The position numbers and the translations under genes are program-made. DNA of 64,000 nucleotides from Bacteroidetes bacterium B1(2017). Lineage in GTDB: Bacteria > Bacteroidota > Bacteroidia > UKL13-3. Below, one piece after another: positions 7,620 through 15,633 of the stretch. The notes under the pieces are model-generated. The model ran no database searches. It was not told the origin of the DNA and was given only the letters and a program-made list of their open reading frames with translations. How positions within the stretch are numbered: position 1 is the stretch's first letter; each line of letters starts with the position of its first letter. The DNA lies in NCBI GenBank assembly GCA_002256395.1, contig NKJG01000003.1, positions 310,001 to 374,000 of the forward strand, in the 5' to 3' direction.

Positions 7620-10600
7620 GCTATTTACAAGGAATAGATACCATTAATGGTTTAGGTGCATTGAGCGCTTATACTGCAAGCAATATTAATACCCAATCGG
7701 ATATTATTCGAAGGGTGCTTTCCCAGTCCAAGGAGCTTTCGGGCCTTGGTGATGCTGAAGGGAAAACTTTGTCATTTGCTGAGGTTGTGGCTAAATACAA
7801 TAAAGGGATTACTGAGGATGAAATTCGTGCATGGGTATGGTATAAGCGAAAACTTGGCGTTCCCATGAGTGGCTGGCAATCCTTTTATATCAAATCAACT
7901 GGCAAGCAATTAGAAAATGAGCTATTTGATTTGGTAAGAGCTGGAGCATTGTTCTACCATGCCAGCGAGCTAATGCCTTTTCCTATTTATACCTATGGAA
8001 ATATCTATGATAGGCTCAGCCAATTGCAGCAAGACAAGACCGAAATAGTAAGACTTTTTGGAGAAGAGGTATTTGAAATCCACCAAACAATACTTGAAAA
8101 AGCAAAGCCTGAGCTTTTATCTGTTTCTAATCCTGACCCAAAGGAAAGACCTATCATTACAGCCATTTCTGATTTTGCAGTAGATGTAAACTTGTTTTAT
8201 GTCTGCTCGGTACGAGAGGAGTTTATGGACCTAGAAAATGCCGAGGAACTCAAAAAAGTAAATGGTAAGATTGAGCGCAAAAAAGAGCGTGAGAAAATCA
8301 ATATCCGCTTTGATGCTGAAGCTCGCTTTACCCTCCAACAAGTATTTGTTAAATGGCTCTATACACTTAACTCCGAAACCGATTTTGAAAAGAGCTCTGC
8401 CATTGACATAGCTGATTATTATTTGGCCAACCGCCCTTTGCGCGATGATAAGCTCAGCAAAGAAGAAAAAGCAGAGCTCAGAGCCAATGCCCGTATTGAA
8501 GGAGAGAGTTTATTTTCTCGCTTTTTGCACGAAGTACCAACCCATGAAGACCAATTAAAACTGGACCTATCCTGGAACAGAATGTACAACGGGCAATCTG
8601 ACATTAACTATTCTAAAGTACCTATTGGCTTTGAATGCTCTACGCGCTTTAAATCGGGTATTTTGCAAATAACCGACATACAACGTGAAGGGGTAGCTTT
8701 TATGGAGGCTATGGGTTCAGGCATAAACGCTTTTGACGTAGGGGTTGGTAAGACCATGACCGCAATTGTGAACCTTGCTCACAACCTATATTCAGGCAAG
8801 TGCAAGCGCCCAATTATTGTAGTACCAAAACCAACCTACAAAAAGTGGATGAATGAAATCATTGGTTTTACCGATAAAAAATCGGGTGAGTTTGTATCAG
8901 GTGTATTATCTCACACTGGAATTACCTTAAACGATTGGTATAACCTAGGAACGGATATAGTGGGAAAAATTCGTTTGGATCAGGCCGTGCCAGAACGCTC
9001 GATAACTATGGTTACCTACGAGGGCTTTAAACGCTTAGGGTTTGGAGAATCTGTCTCTGATGAGCTCTTTACAGAGCTAGTAAACATCCTAGGTCAGAGC
9101 CGCGAGAAAACCTCACGCGATAAGGAGATAGAATACCAAAAGTTTAGAGAAATGATTGGCGTGGGTCAAAAGAATTCCATTGCAGATATTGATATTCTAG
9201 GCTTTGATTATGCTGTGGTGGATGAAGCGCATAGGTGCAAGAATGTATTTAGTCAGGTTAAGAGTGATGAAGATGGAAACAAGCGATACAATATTCAATC
9301 GGCTGTTTCAGAAACAGGTCAAAAGGCCTTTTTAATTCTGTCTTTTATCCAGCGCAAGTTTGGCAGAAATACTATGTTGCTTACTGCTACTCCATTTTCT
9401 AATTCACCACTGGAGATATACTCAATGCTATCGCTTGTGGCGTATGATTCCTTGCGCGATAATGGCATAGTAAACCTAGATACCTTCTTTGATTTATTTG
9501 TGCTTCCAACCGTTGAGTGGACTGCAAATTACAAAGAAGAAATTGTAGAAAAGGAAGTGATTAAATCCTTTACCAATCGCAGGATTCTACAAAAGCTTAT
9601 TTACAATCATATCCTGTATAAAACAGGAGAGGAAGCTGGGGTTGTTCGTCCAAAGAAAATTAACCTGCCACTGATATACAACTTTGAAAATACCAAAGAG
9701 CGCCTTCCTCAAGATAAACAAGTGCTAACCTATATCAACATGACCCCTCGCCAGCGTGAAAACCAAAATGGAATTGTTTCCATGGCAAAAAACGCTACCA
9801 AGGGAAAGCTTGATATGGGCAATTTGTTTCGCGCCCTAGCATATAGTTTGGATAATGCTCTTTCGCCCTATTTGCTAAAAGGAACACCCGAAAGTGCCAA
9901 AGATTTTGTAGACCAATCGCCCAAGATTGCCTATGTGATGGAGTGCATACGCTCAGTTAAAGCCTGGCATGAAACACATGGAGAAACAGCCAGCGGACAA
10001 GTAATTTACATGAACCGAGGTAAAATGTTTTTTCCATTGATTAAAACTTACTTGGAAGATGAAATTGGTTATCAGCGTGGGGTGATGTATGATAAGGTAA
10101 AGGTGGATGAGGTTGAAATTATCTCCTCTGAAATCAATGATACGCGCAAAGAAACTATCAAAGAAGCGTTTTTAGATGGCGTAGTTAAAATCATTATTGG
10201 CACAGCTACTATTCGTGAGGGGATTGATTTGCAAAAGCGCGGTACGGTTATTTACAACTGTTATCCAGAGTGGAACCCCACCGATATTCGTCAGCTTGAA
10301 GGAAGGATTTGGAGACAAGGAAATCAGTTTAGCTACGTACGAATTGTAATGCCTTTGGTGCAAGATTCCATGGACGTATTCGTGTTTCAAAAGCTCGAAG
10401 AAAAGACCTCGCGTATTAATGATATTTGGTTTAGAGGCGATAGAGGAAACGTGCTAGATTTAGAAAGCATGGATCCAGAAGAAATTAAACTGGCCTTGAT
10501 AACCGATGTAGACCGATTGGTTAAAATGTTTTTTGACCAGGCTAAAGAAGAGCTCAACCGTGAGTTTAGAAAAGTTACTTCTGCAATTGAAACCTTAGCT

Positions 10601-11287
10601 GAAGTAAAACGTGATATTGAAGATTATAATCAATACAGGAAGGAATCACTTACAACTATTCAAGGCTTTTATACCACATTGCTTGCCTCGAGATTTTTAG
10701 AGCAATTGCCCAAAGTGGCTGATGAATCTGAGGCCAGCAACAAGCAATTTAAAAAAGCAAAAGAGCTCAAAGAAGAAATTGAGGCCGTTATCAATAGTAC
10801 AGACCAACAAGATAAAGACATCCTTTCCATTGGAAGAAAGATTGAAAGCTCTTATGCGCTATTGGGAATTTATTTTTCAAACCGCTATTACCTAAATTAT
10901 TTTAAAGAGTATGTCAGCAAGGTTCGTAAAACAGAGCGCACCTTGCTTAAGCCAAAAGGCTATTCGCTAAATAGTGACTTAGCTCCAGTAATTGCGCAAT
11001 ACGAAGCCGAGAAAGTATCTATCCTAGAGCAAGCAGAGCATTTCAAAGGGGATGGAAACTCGCCCAAATGGGCAGAGCTACGGGCAATGATTGTGCAAAA
11101 GAAATCTGCACTACAGGTCGAGGGTCGTTCCGCAGTAAGTCGAGCGGAAGAGTTTAACAGACTGAACTACCTTTTAGAGTTTAGAGCGGCCACTGGAGTA
11201 ATTACTCCACTTCCAGGACAAAACATAAGTGAGCTGGAGCTAGAAGCCCTGGCCTTAGAACTTGAATTAGAACTATTAACCTTTTAA
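7616..11287 (+). CDS. large SNF2-like DNA helicase/translocase (DarB/N12-class type)
   Basis: The 1223-residue protein has a superfamily 2 helicase core: Walker A variant DVGVGKTMT near residue 374, VDEAHRCKN (motif II) near 534, LTATPFSNS (motif III) near 588, and the C-terminal motor with GTATIREGIDLQ and QLEGRIWRQGN (motif VI) at about 860-905. The layout matches the helicase half of phage and plasmid antirestriction/N12-class methylase proteins, but no methylase motif is present in this chain. The methylase is separate at 5450. The last 300 residues form a long coiled-coil-like tail. The likely role is processing or protecting element DNA. Confidence 0.85.
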   Translation: MSYLQGIDTINGLGALSAYTASNINTQSDIIRRVLSQSKELSGLGDAEGKTLSFAEVVAKYNKGITEDEIRAWVWYKRKLGVPMSGWQSFYIKSTGKQLENELFDLVRAGALFYHASELMPFPIYTYGNIYDRLSQLQQDKTEIVRLFGEEVFEIHQTILEKAKPELLSVSNPDPKERPIITAISDFAVDVNLFYVCSVREEFMDLENAEELKKVNGKIERKKEREKINIRFDAEARFTLQQVFVKWLYTLNSETDFEKSSAIDIADYYLANRPLRDDKLSKEEKAELRANARIEGESLFSRFLHEVPTHEDQLKLDLSWNRMYNGQSDINYSKVPIGFECSTRFKSGILQITDIQREGVAFMEAMGSGINAFDVGVGKTMTAIVNLAHNLYSGKCKRPIIVVPKPTYKKWMNEIIGFTDKKSGEFVSGVLSHTGITLNDWYNLGTDIVGKIRLDQAVPERSITMVTYEGFKRLGFGESVSDELFTELVNILGQSREKTSRDKEIEYQKFREMIGVGQKNSIADIDILGFDYAVVDEAHRCKNVFSQVKSDEDGNKRYNIQSAVSETGQKAFLILSFIQRKFGRNTMLLTATPFSNSPLEIYSMLSLVAYDSLRDNGIVNLDTFFDLFVLPTVEWTANYKEEIVEKEVIKSFTNRRILQKLIYNHILYKTGEEAGVVRPKKINLPLIYNFENTKERLPQDKQVLTYINMTPRQRENQNGIVSMAKNATKGKLDMGNLFRALAYSLDNALSPYLLKGTPESAKDFVDQSPKIAYVMECIRSVKAWHETHGETASGQVIYMNRGKMFFPLIKTYLEDEIGYQRGVMYDKVKVDEVEIISSEINDTRKETIKEAFLDGVVKIIIGTATIREGIDLQKRGTVIYNCYPEWNPTDIRQLEGRIWRQGNQFSYVRIVMPLVQDSMDVFVFQKLEEKTSRINDIWFRGDRGNVLDLESMDPEEIKLALITDVDRLVKMFFDQAKEELNREFRKVTSAIETLAEVKRDIEDYNQYRKESLTTIQGFYTTLLASRFLEQLPKVADESEASNKQFKKAKELKEEIEAVINSTDQQDKDILSIGRKIESSYALLGIYFSNRYYLNYFKEYVSKVRKTERTLLKPKGYSLNSDLAPVIAQYEAEKVSILEQAEHFKGDGNSPKWAELRAMIVQKKSALQVEGRSAVSRAEEFNRLNYLLEFRAATGVITPLPGQNISELELEALALELELELLTF

Positions 11288-11290
11288 ATC

Positions 11291-12901
11291 ATGATTAACA
11301 TAAATAACTATCAATCTCAGGTGAGTTCAATCAATTGGACCACCATGCCAGAAGCACTCGCTAAAGGTCATAATTTAGTCCTAGGCGCATCGCAAAACAA
11401 CTGGGCAATGTATCACACCAATGAGAACATTAAACGCGTTATAGACGCTTATTTTGAAAAGCTCAGTGGATATTTGGCAGCAAATAGTTCTACCGCTAAA
11501 TCAAAGCCAACCAAAGAAAAGCCTTCGCCAAAGTCAAAAACAGCTCCAAGTGCAGCACCAGCAAAAGGTAAGATTTTAAATTATAAAGGGCTTCGCGTTG
11601 AAATTCGCAAAGCTTCGGCTGACTCTAAAAAGTTTATTGTTTGGGATGTGGCCACTGATCAGATTTTTGCCAATGAAAAGTTTGATAGCGTTTCTCAGGC
11701 AAAGAGTTTTATTGAAGAAAATGAAATGATCCTGGTAAGCATCAAAGCAAATGAAGAAGAAGAATCGGCTGAAGCTGAGCAAGTGGAGTTGATTGATTCG
11801 GATGTGGCATTTATTAAGCGCTATGCCGCTATGCATGGCAAGGTAAAATCACAAGCGCAAGTTCTGACACTTATTCACAGCCTGCAAAAGGCCATATTAG
11901 AAAAACGTATTGGAAAAGATTCGGCCTATGCCAAGGAAATTGAGCTCATGCAAAAGCAACTTATTTCTTGTTATGAAAAGATGGGTGAAATGGCAGAAAT
12001 TAAAATTGATTCCAAAAACCTTAAAAGGTATCTGGAGATTGCTGGTTCCCAAGAGGGGATGCTATCTATTGCCTTGCTTAAAGCATTTGTTGCGCTTAAT
12101 GGCAAAGCGGGTGTAAAAGAAAAATCAGAGAAGCTTTTTGCCCGGATTAAGAAATCAGTTGACCAAGGTAAAATAACACGCCAGGATAAATATGCAGATA
12201 AACTCAATGAGGCTTTTGTAACGCTCAAATCTTTTATCGAAGGAGAATCTAAAATGCTTTCTATTGCCAAAGCACAGCTCAATGGTCTAATGGGAATAGT
12301 AGGTGAGAATTTATTTGCTCAAAAAAAAAGCCTAAACGGGACCGAAAATGAAACGGGCATTGTAGTAAACTCAGAAGACCTTCTTAAAATGGAATTTGAG
12401 ACCATTGGTCTTCAGGGAAAATATCGTCAGCTCATTGGTGATCCCAGTGTGGGTTTTACAGCCATGGTTTATGGCCTTCCAAAAAGCGGCAAATCAACCC
12501 TATGCCTAGACTTTGCCAATTACCTGGCAGCTCACCATGGAAAGGTACTCTTTTGTGCCATAGAAGAAGGTTTTGGCTATACCCTCAAAGAAAAAATAGA
12601 ACGCCTCAAAGCCGATCATCCTAACTTGTTCCTAACCGACCGCGTTCCAGAAAACTTAGGTGACTACCATTTTGTGTTCATTGATTCTGTTTCAAAAGCA
12701 GGTATGGATATTACCGAAATAGACCGATTGCACAAATCTTTCCCTGAAGTATCGTTTATCTTTATTTACCACACCACCAAAGAAGGAAAGTTTAAAGGGG
12801 TGAATACCCATGCGCATGAAGTAGATGTGATTATTCAGGTGGATAAAGGCGTGGCCAGTTCTACAGGCAGGTTTAGTGCTGGGGGGAGGTTGGAGCTGTG
12901 A
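11291..12901 (+). CDS. RecA-like P-loop ATPase with helical N-terminal region
   Basis: The C-terminal third is a RecA/RepA-type (AAA_25-like) ATPase: Walker A YGLPKSGKSTLCL near residue 394 and a Walker B-like HFVFIDSVSKAG near 460, followed by FIFIYHTTKEGKFKG. A K/P/S-rich linker occupies about 60-95, then mixed and helical regions up to about 385. The protein may be a loader or replicative-helicase-like factor. It ends a 13 kb co-directional run and is followed by a terminator-like hairpin. Antisense frames over it are shadows. Confidence 0.75.
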   Translation: MININNYQSQVSSINWTTMPEALAKGHNLVLGASQNNWAMYHTNENIKRVIDAYFEKLSGYLAANSSTAKSKPTKEKPSPKSKTAPSAAPAKGKILNYKGLRVEIRKASADSKKFIVWDVATDQIFANEKFDSVSQAKSFIEENEMILVSIKANEEEESAEAEQVELIDSDVAFIKRYAAMHGKVKSQAQVLTLIHSLQKAILEKRIGKDSAYAKEIELMQKQLISCYEKMGEMAEIKIDSKNLKRYLEIAGSQEGMLSIALLKAFVALNGKAGVKEKSEKLFARIKKSVDQGKITRQDKYADKLNEAFVTLKSFIEGESKMLSIAKAQLNGLMGIVGENLFAQKKSLNGTENETGIVVNSEDLLKMEFETIGLQGKYRQLIGDPSVGFTAMVYGLPKSGKSTLCLDFANYLAAHHGKVLFCAIEEGFGYTLKEKIERLKADHPNLFLTDRVPENLGDYHFVFIDSVSKAGMDITEIDRLHKSFPEVSFIFIYHTTKEGKFKGVNTHAHEVDVIIQVDKGVASSTGRFSAGGRLEL

Positions 12902-12947
12902 CCCCAAAAATCACTATTTCAATAAATCTTATTCAAAAACATAAATT

Positions 12948-12985
12948 AAAGCCCGCATAATTTTATTTTATGCAGGGCTTTATTT
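12948..12985. terminator. bidirectional terminator hairpin
   Basis: The arms AAAGCCC and GGGCTTT extend through GCATAA/TTATGC with a one-base bulge and a T/A-rich loop. The right side is followed by TATTTT and the left side is preceded by A/T-rich sequence. It separates the + strand operon ending at 12901 from the - strand ubiquitin-like operon ending at 12992. Confidence 0.7.
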
Positions 12986-12991
12986 TGAAAT

Positions 12992-14332
12992 TTAAATGTT
13001 TAAAAACTTTGGTGGTCCAATTTGTGAAATTGGGAAATGACTACATATTTTATCTGCAAATTTTAATCTAATATGTGGGTTTAATGAGCCTGCACATCCA
13101 TCATATTCCAAATAAACTGAATCAGTATTTGACCTTGTCCATCCTGTAACTAAATCAACAAATACGCCAATGGCAGTTGAGGCTAAAACGCCATTTGGCC
13201 ATACTACTTGAGGACGTCCTCCAACTTTACCATATTTAGCTGCTTCTTTTGAAAGCTTATCGTCAGTTAAAAATCCAAAACATCTCATACATGGGCAACC
13301 AGGCATTGAAAGAATTACTTGGCCAGACATTGAATATGCATTGATTTCTTCAATTTCAAAAACGTCCATGCCTATATCTATTAATGGGATCAAATAACGT
13401 CGGCACTCAGCCTCCAATTGATCCCTTTCACTAAATGAATCAACATTGCCGAAAACTACATCACAACTTTGCAACATTTCTGGACATTCTTGCCATTTCT
13501 TATTTACAGATTGAATATTAGCTGTAGGTAATATTTTTTTAATAACACGATAAGCAATAGACCCTTTTAAGGTCTTTTTTTTCACATCTGTAAACCAAGC
13601 CCCTACCAATCGATTTAAATTCGTATCTTCAACATAATCATCATCAAAAATAACTATGTTTTTAACTCCTAGATGTGCAAGTTGTTGACCAATGTGTGAC
13701 CCACCGCCACCATATCCAACAATGCCAACTTTTATTTTGTCAAAACTAACTTGCGATGAGGCTCCTAGGAAGGATTGGCGATCATAAATTTTGTTATCAA
13801 TTGATAGTCCAGTATCCTCGAACGCAAATTTCATTGGAAACCCAACAGAGCTAATAATTTGTGGAGAAGTTAAGTTGTTTTTATTTGGCAATAAAATTGA
13901 TGAATAGAATGAGTCATCACTTAAAATCAGTATTCCATTGGCTTGATCTTTTGCAATATTGGAAAAGCTATCTGCAATTGCTGGAAGGCTTTTTTTGTCA
14001 ATTAGGCTAGGATGAGGTTTTCCAGAATGAGAATGTTGATGTACATGAAAACATCCACCCTTTTGGTTAAAAAGTTTTTGCATCGATTTTCGAATCGCAT
14101 CAGTACCAATCTTTGCACCTACACTTTTGTCTTTAATATAATCCAAATCATCAACTGGGCAATATTCCTTGGCAAGAATAATTGTAGTGTTTGCATCAAG
14201 TTTTTTAGAAGTAGTAAATAAGAATCCTACCCTTTCATAAGCAAATGGATGCTTTCGATTCAAATCCTCGAGCATTTGTTGGTGAATAATTTTAGGTATT
14301 CTAAACCTAATATTGTGATTATTTTTTTTCAT
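12992..14332 (-). CDS. JAB-E1 fusion: deubiquitinase-like plus ubiquitin-activating-enzyme-like protein
   Basis: The 446-residue start at 14332 (MKKNNHN) is chosen because the longer frame runs backward through the E2 gene. The start overlaps the E2 end by 14 nt. N-terminal JAB/JAMM domain: Glu34, then HSH (His100/His102), Ser109 and Asp112 in HxH-x6-S-x2-D order. C-terminal ThiF/E1 adenylation domain from about 200: nucleotide-binding GYGGGGSHIG at 207-216, IFDDD at 228-232, NLNRL at 238-242, and cysteines 346, 348 and 351 that may bind zinc. The JAB part would trim or remove, and the E1 part activate, the ubiquitin-like protein encoded upstream. Such fusions are known from bacterial ubiquitin-like operons described by comparative genomics. 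Confidence 0.88.
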   Translation of the reverse strand: MKKNNHNIRFRIPKIIHQQMLEDLNRKHPFAYERVGFLFTTSKKLDANTTIILAKEYCPVDDLDYIKDKSVGAKIGTDAIRKSMQKLFNQKGGCFHVHQHSHSGKPHPSLIDKKSLPAIADSFSNIAKDQANGILILSDDSFYSSILLPNKNNLTSPQIISSVGFPMKFAFEDTGLSIDNKIYDRQSFLGASSQVSFDKIKVGIVGYGGGGSHIGQQLAHLGVKNIVIFDDDYVEDTNLNRLVGAWFTDVKKKTLKGSIAYRVIKKILPTANIQSVNKKWQECPEMLQSCDVVFGNVDSFSERDQLEAECRRYLIPLIDIGMDVFEIEEINAYSMSGQVILSMPGCPCMRCFGFLTDDKLSKEAAKYGKVGGRPQVVWPNGVLASTAIGVFVDLVTGWTRSNTDSVYLEYDGCAGSLNPHIRLKFADKICSHFPISQIGPPKFLNI

Positions 14333-14669
14333 CTGGATAAAGCGATTTAAGGTGAATAAGTAAAATTTCAGAAAGTCTAAGACCATTTTGCGTTTGCCAA
14401 GAAATTGCAAACCAATTGCGCTCAAGAACCCTAATATTACCATTCCAGTTTCTTTCAGGACATCCAGTAATTTTTGAGGAAAAAAACAACCTTGAATTAT
14501 AACTATTTGATGGCGTAGGACATAATAAAGCATCAACAGTAATTGGTGAACAATGGCTTGGTAATTGAAGGCCTTCAATTAGGATATAATTATAACCCCC
14601 TTCCTGAGCTGTGCTCAGGTTAGGGGTTATTTTTTTTAATTCGCTAATTTGATTTTCATCGTAGCTCAT
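14319..14669 (-). CDS. bacterial E2-like conjugating protein (Prok-E2_E type)
   Basis: The 116-residue protein has the hallmarks of prokaryotic E2 family E as I know it: VDALLCP around Cys50, YNSRLFFS at 57-64, a WNGN segment, a late Trp-rich strand (RNWFAISWQ at 85-92) and a C-terminal IHLKSL helix. Cys50 or Cys70 is the candidate thioester cysteine. It lies between the triple-ubiquitin gene (11 nt gap) and the JAB-E1 gene (overlap), so one transcript would supply modifier, E2 and E1/peptidase. The family assignment rests on motif spacing and neighbours. Confidence 0.8.
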   Translation of the reverse strand: MSYDENQISELKKITPNLSTAQEGGYNYILIEGLQLPSHCSPITVDALLCPTPSNSYNSRLFFSSKITGCPERNWNGNIRVLERNWFAISWQTQNGLRLSEILLIHLKSLYPDEKK

Positions 14670-14680
14670 AAGAAAATAAA

Positions 14681-15361
14681 TTAAGAAGATGAACCATCAC
14701 GAGCATGACTAAAGAATTCTTCACAACCTTTTATTAAAATGGTTGCCTGATCATCTAATGGAGTTAATTTCCCATTTATAAGTTCTTCCAACTCATAACT
14801 AATAGGAACTTTGCCAATACCCTTAATCTCAGAAACAGAATATTTCCCCCGCTTTAATTCATAGGAAACTCCATTAATTTCAATTTTAACTAATTTACCT
14901 TCTCCGCATTTGCAGATAATAAAACGTTCAATTCCTGGCCTTGCCAAATCAACAATTGTTTCATTACCTATCTTTTCATCCTCCCATGGGCGGTCAATAG
15001 CAAGGAAAATTTCTGAATCATCAACAACTTTGCCAAGTTTTCTGATTTTTGAACCATTAATGAATTGCCGATTCCACTCAAATGAAGAATCCTCAATCAA
15101 AAATTTCAAATTACGTTTAATGTAAAACTCTTCAATTCCAGGCCTTGCTAAATCCACTGGTTTATTGTCAACAACAAGTTCATCATCCCAAGGATCCTCT
15201 AAAGAAAGAAATAGTTCAACTTCAGGAGCCAAACCGGCCAATTGTTTTAATTCGGCACAACTGATAAATTGTTTATGCCATTTAAATTTCTCACCTTCAA
15301 TGATGAGATTTAACACCCCTGTGCCCTTGGCACCTGGTGTTGTGTTTTGGTTTTTGTTCAT
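14681..15361 (-). CDS. triple ubiquitin-like (multiubiquitin) protein
   Basis: The 226-residue start at 15361 (MNKNQNTTPG) drops 33 unlikely upstream residues. Three ubiquitin-like repeats are visible at about 17-82, 85-150 and 157-221. Repeats 1 and 2 share the frame FxWxxQFI, then ELFLSLEDPWDDE or EIFLAIDRPWEDE, then VDLARPGIExF. Repeat 3 is more divergent (INGVSYELKRGKYSVSEIKGIG). The chain ends HARDGSSS, so a Gly would be exposed only after trimming, plausibly by the JAB domain encoded downstream. It is the first gene of the modifier/E2/JAB-E1 operon. The targets are unknown, and a role in phage defence is inferred from the island. Confidence 0.87.
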   Translation of the reverse strand: MNKNQNTTPGAKGTGVLNLIIEGEKFKWHKQFISCAELKQLAGLAPEVELFLSLEDPWDDELVVDNKPVDLARPGIEEFYIKRNLKFLIEDSSFEWNRQFINGSKIRKLGKVVDDSEIFLAIDRPWEDEKIGNETIVDLARPGIERFIICKCGEGKLVKIEINGVSYELKRGKYSVSEIKGIGKVPISYELEELINGKLTPLDDQATILIKGCEEFFSHARDGSSS

Positions 15362-15453
15362 TTGTAATGAATTTTGTTTTTTGTGCACCTTTTTGATTGG
15401 CAGGCATAAGCAGGTAACATACTTAAGCCAGTACAACTCAATTCGCAGTATCA

Positions 15454-15484
15454 TTTGCACAGTTCATAAAAACCATTACATTTG
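15454..15484 (+). promoter_or_regulatory. Bacteroidota-type promoter facing right, for a small RNA
   Basis: A -33 element TTTG at 15454-15457 and a -7 element TACATTTG at 15477-15484 (consensus TAnnTTTG) are separated by 19 nt, within the known 17-23 range. No + strand protein gene follows, only a hairpin-rich 110 nt stretch ending in a strong terminator. Confidence 0.6.
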
Positions 15485-15489
15485 TAACG

Positions 15490-15600
15490 AATCTAAAAAA
15501 AGGGTATACCTTAGGTGATGAGCCTAAGCTGGAAGTCCTCGAAAACTTTAACCCTATCAGACCCAATCAATCGGTTGCAACGAATGATTGGGTTTTTTTT
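15490..15600 (+). ncRNA. candidate small RNA, about 110 nt
   Basis: This stretch lies between a good promoter and a strong + strand terminator and has no coding potential. Internal hairpins are CTTAGG/CCTAAG around 15510-15527 and a possible enclosing AGGGT/ACCCT pairing. It lies antisense to, and between, two - strand operons (ubiquitin-like and subtilase/AAA+). It may be a defence-associated regulatory or sensor RNA. The 5' end is estimated from the promoter. Confidence 0.45.
15561..15600 (+). terminator. strong intrinsic terminator
   Basis: The hairpin has arms ACCCAATCA (15561-15569) and TGATTGGGT (15585-15593), with an inner TCG/CGA extension, followed by a run of T residues. The T-tract is on the + strand, so it ends a rightward transcript, whereas the neighbouring genes run leftward. 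Confidence 0.75.
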
Positions 15601-15633
15601 ATTTATTTTTCATCAGCATATATTTTAGTTTTA

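Noticed and set aside
14333..14578. N-terminal extension of the JAB-E1 protein
   Set aside because: It would be read through the E2 gene in another frame. The ATG at 14332 gives the expected JAB start.
15505..15548. Hammerhead ribozyme
   Set aside because: TGATGAG and CGAAA resemble core strands, but the invariant C before TGATGA is G and the segment between them does not form stem II.
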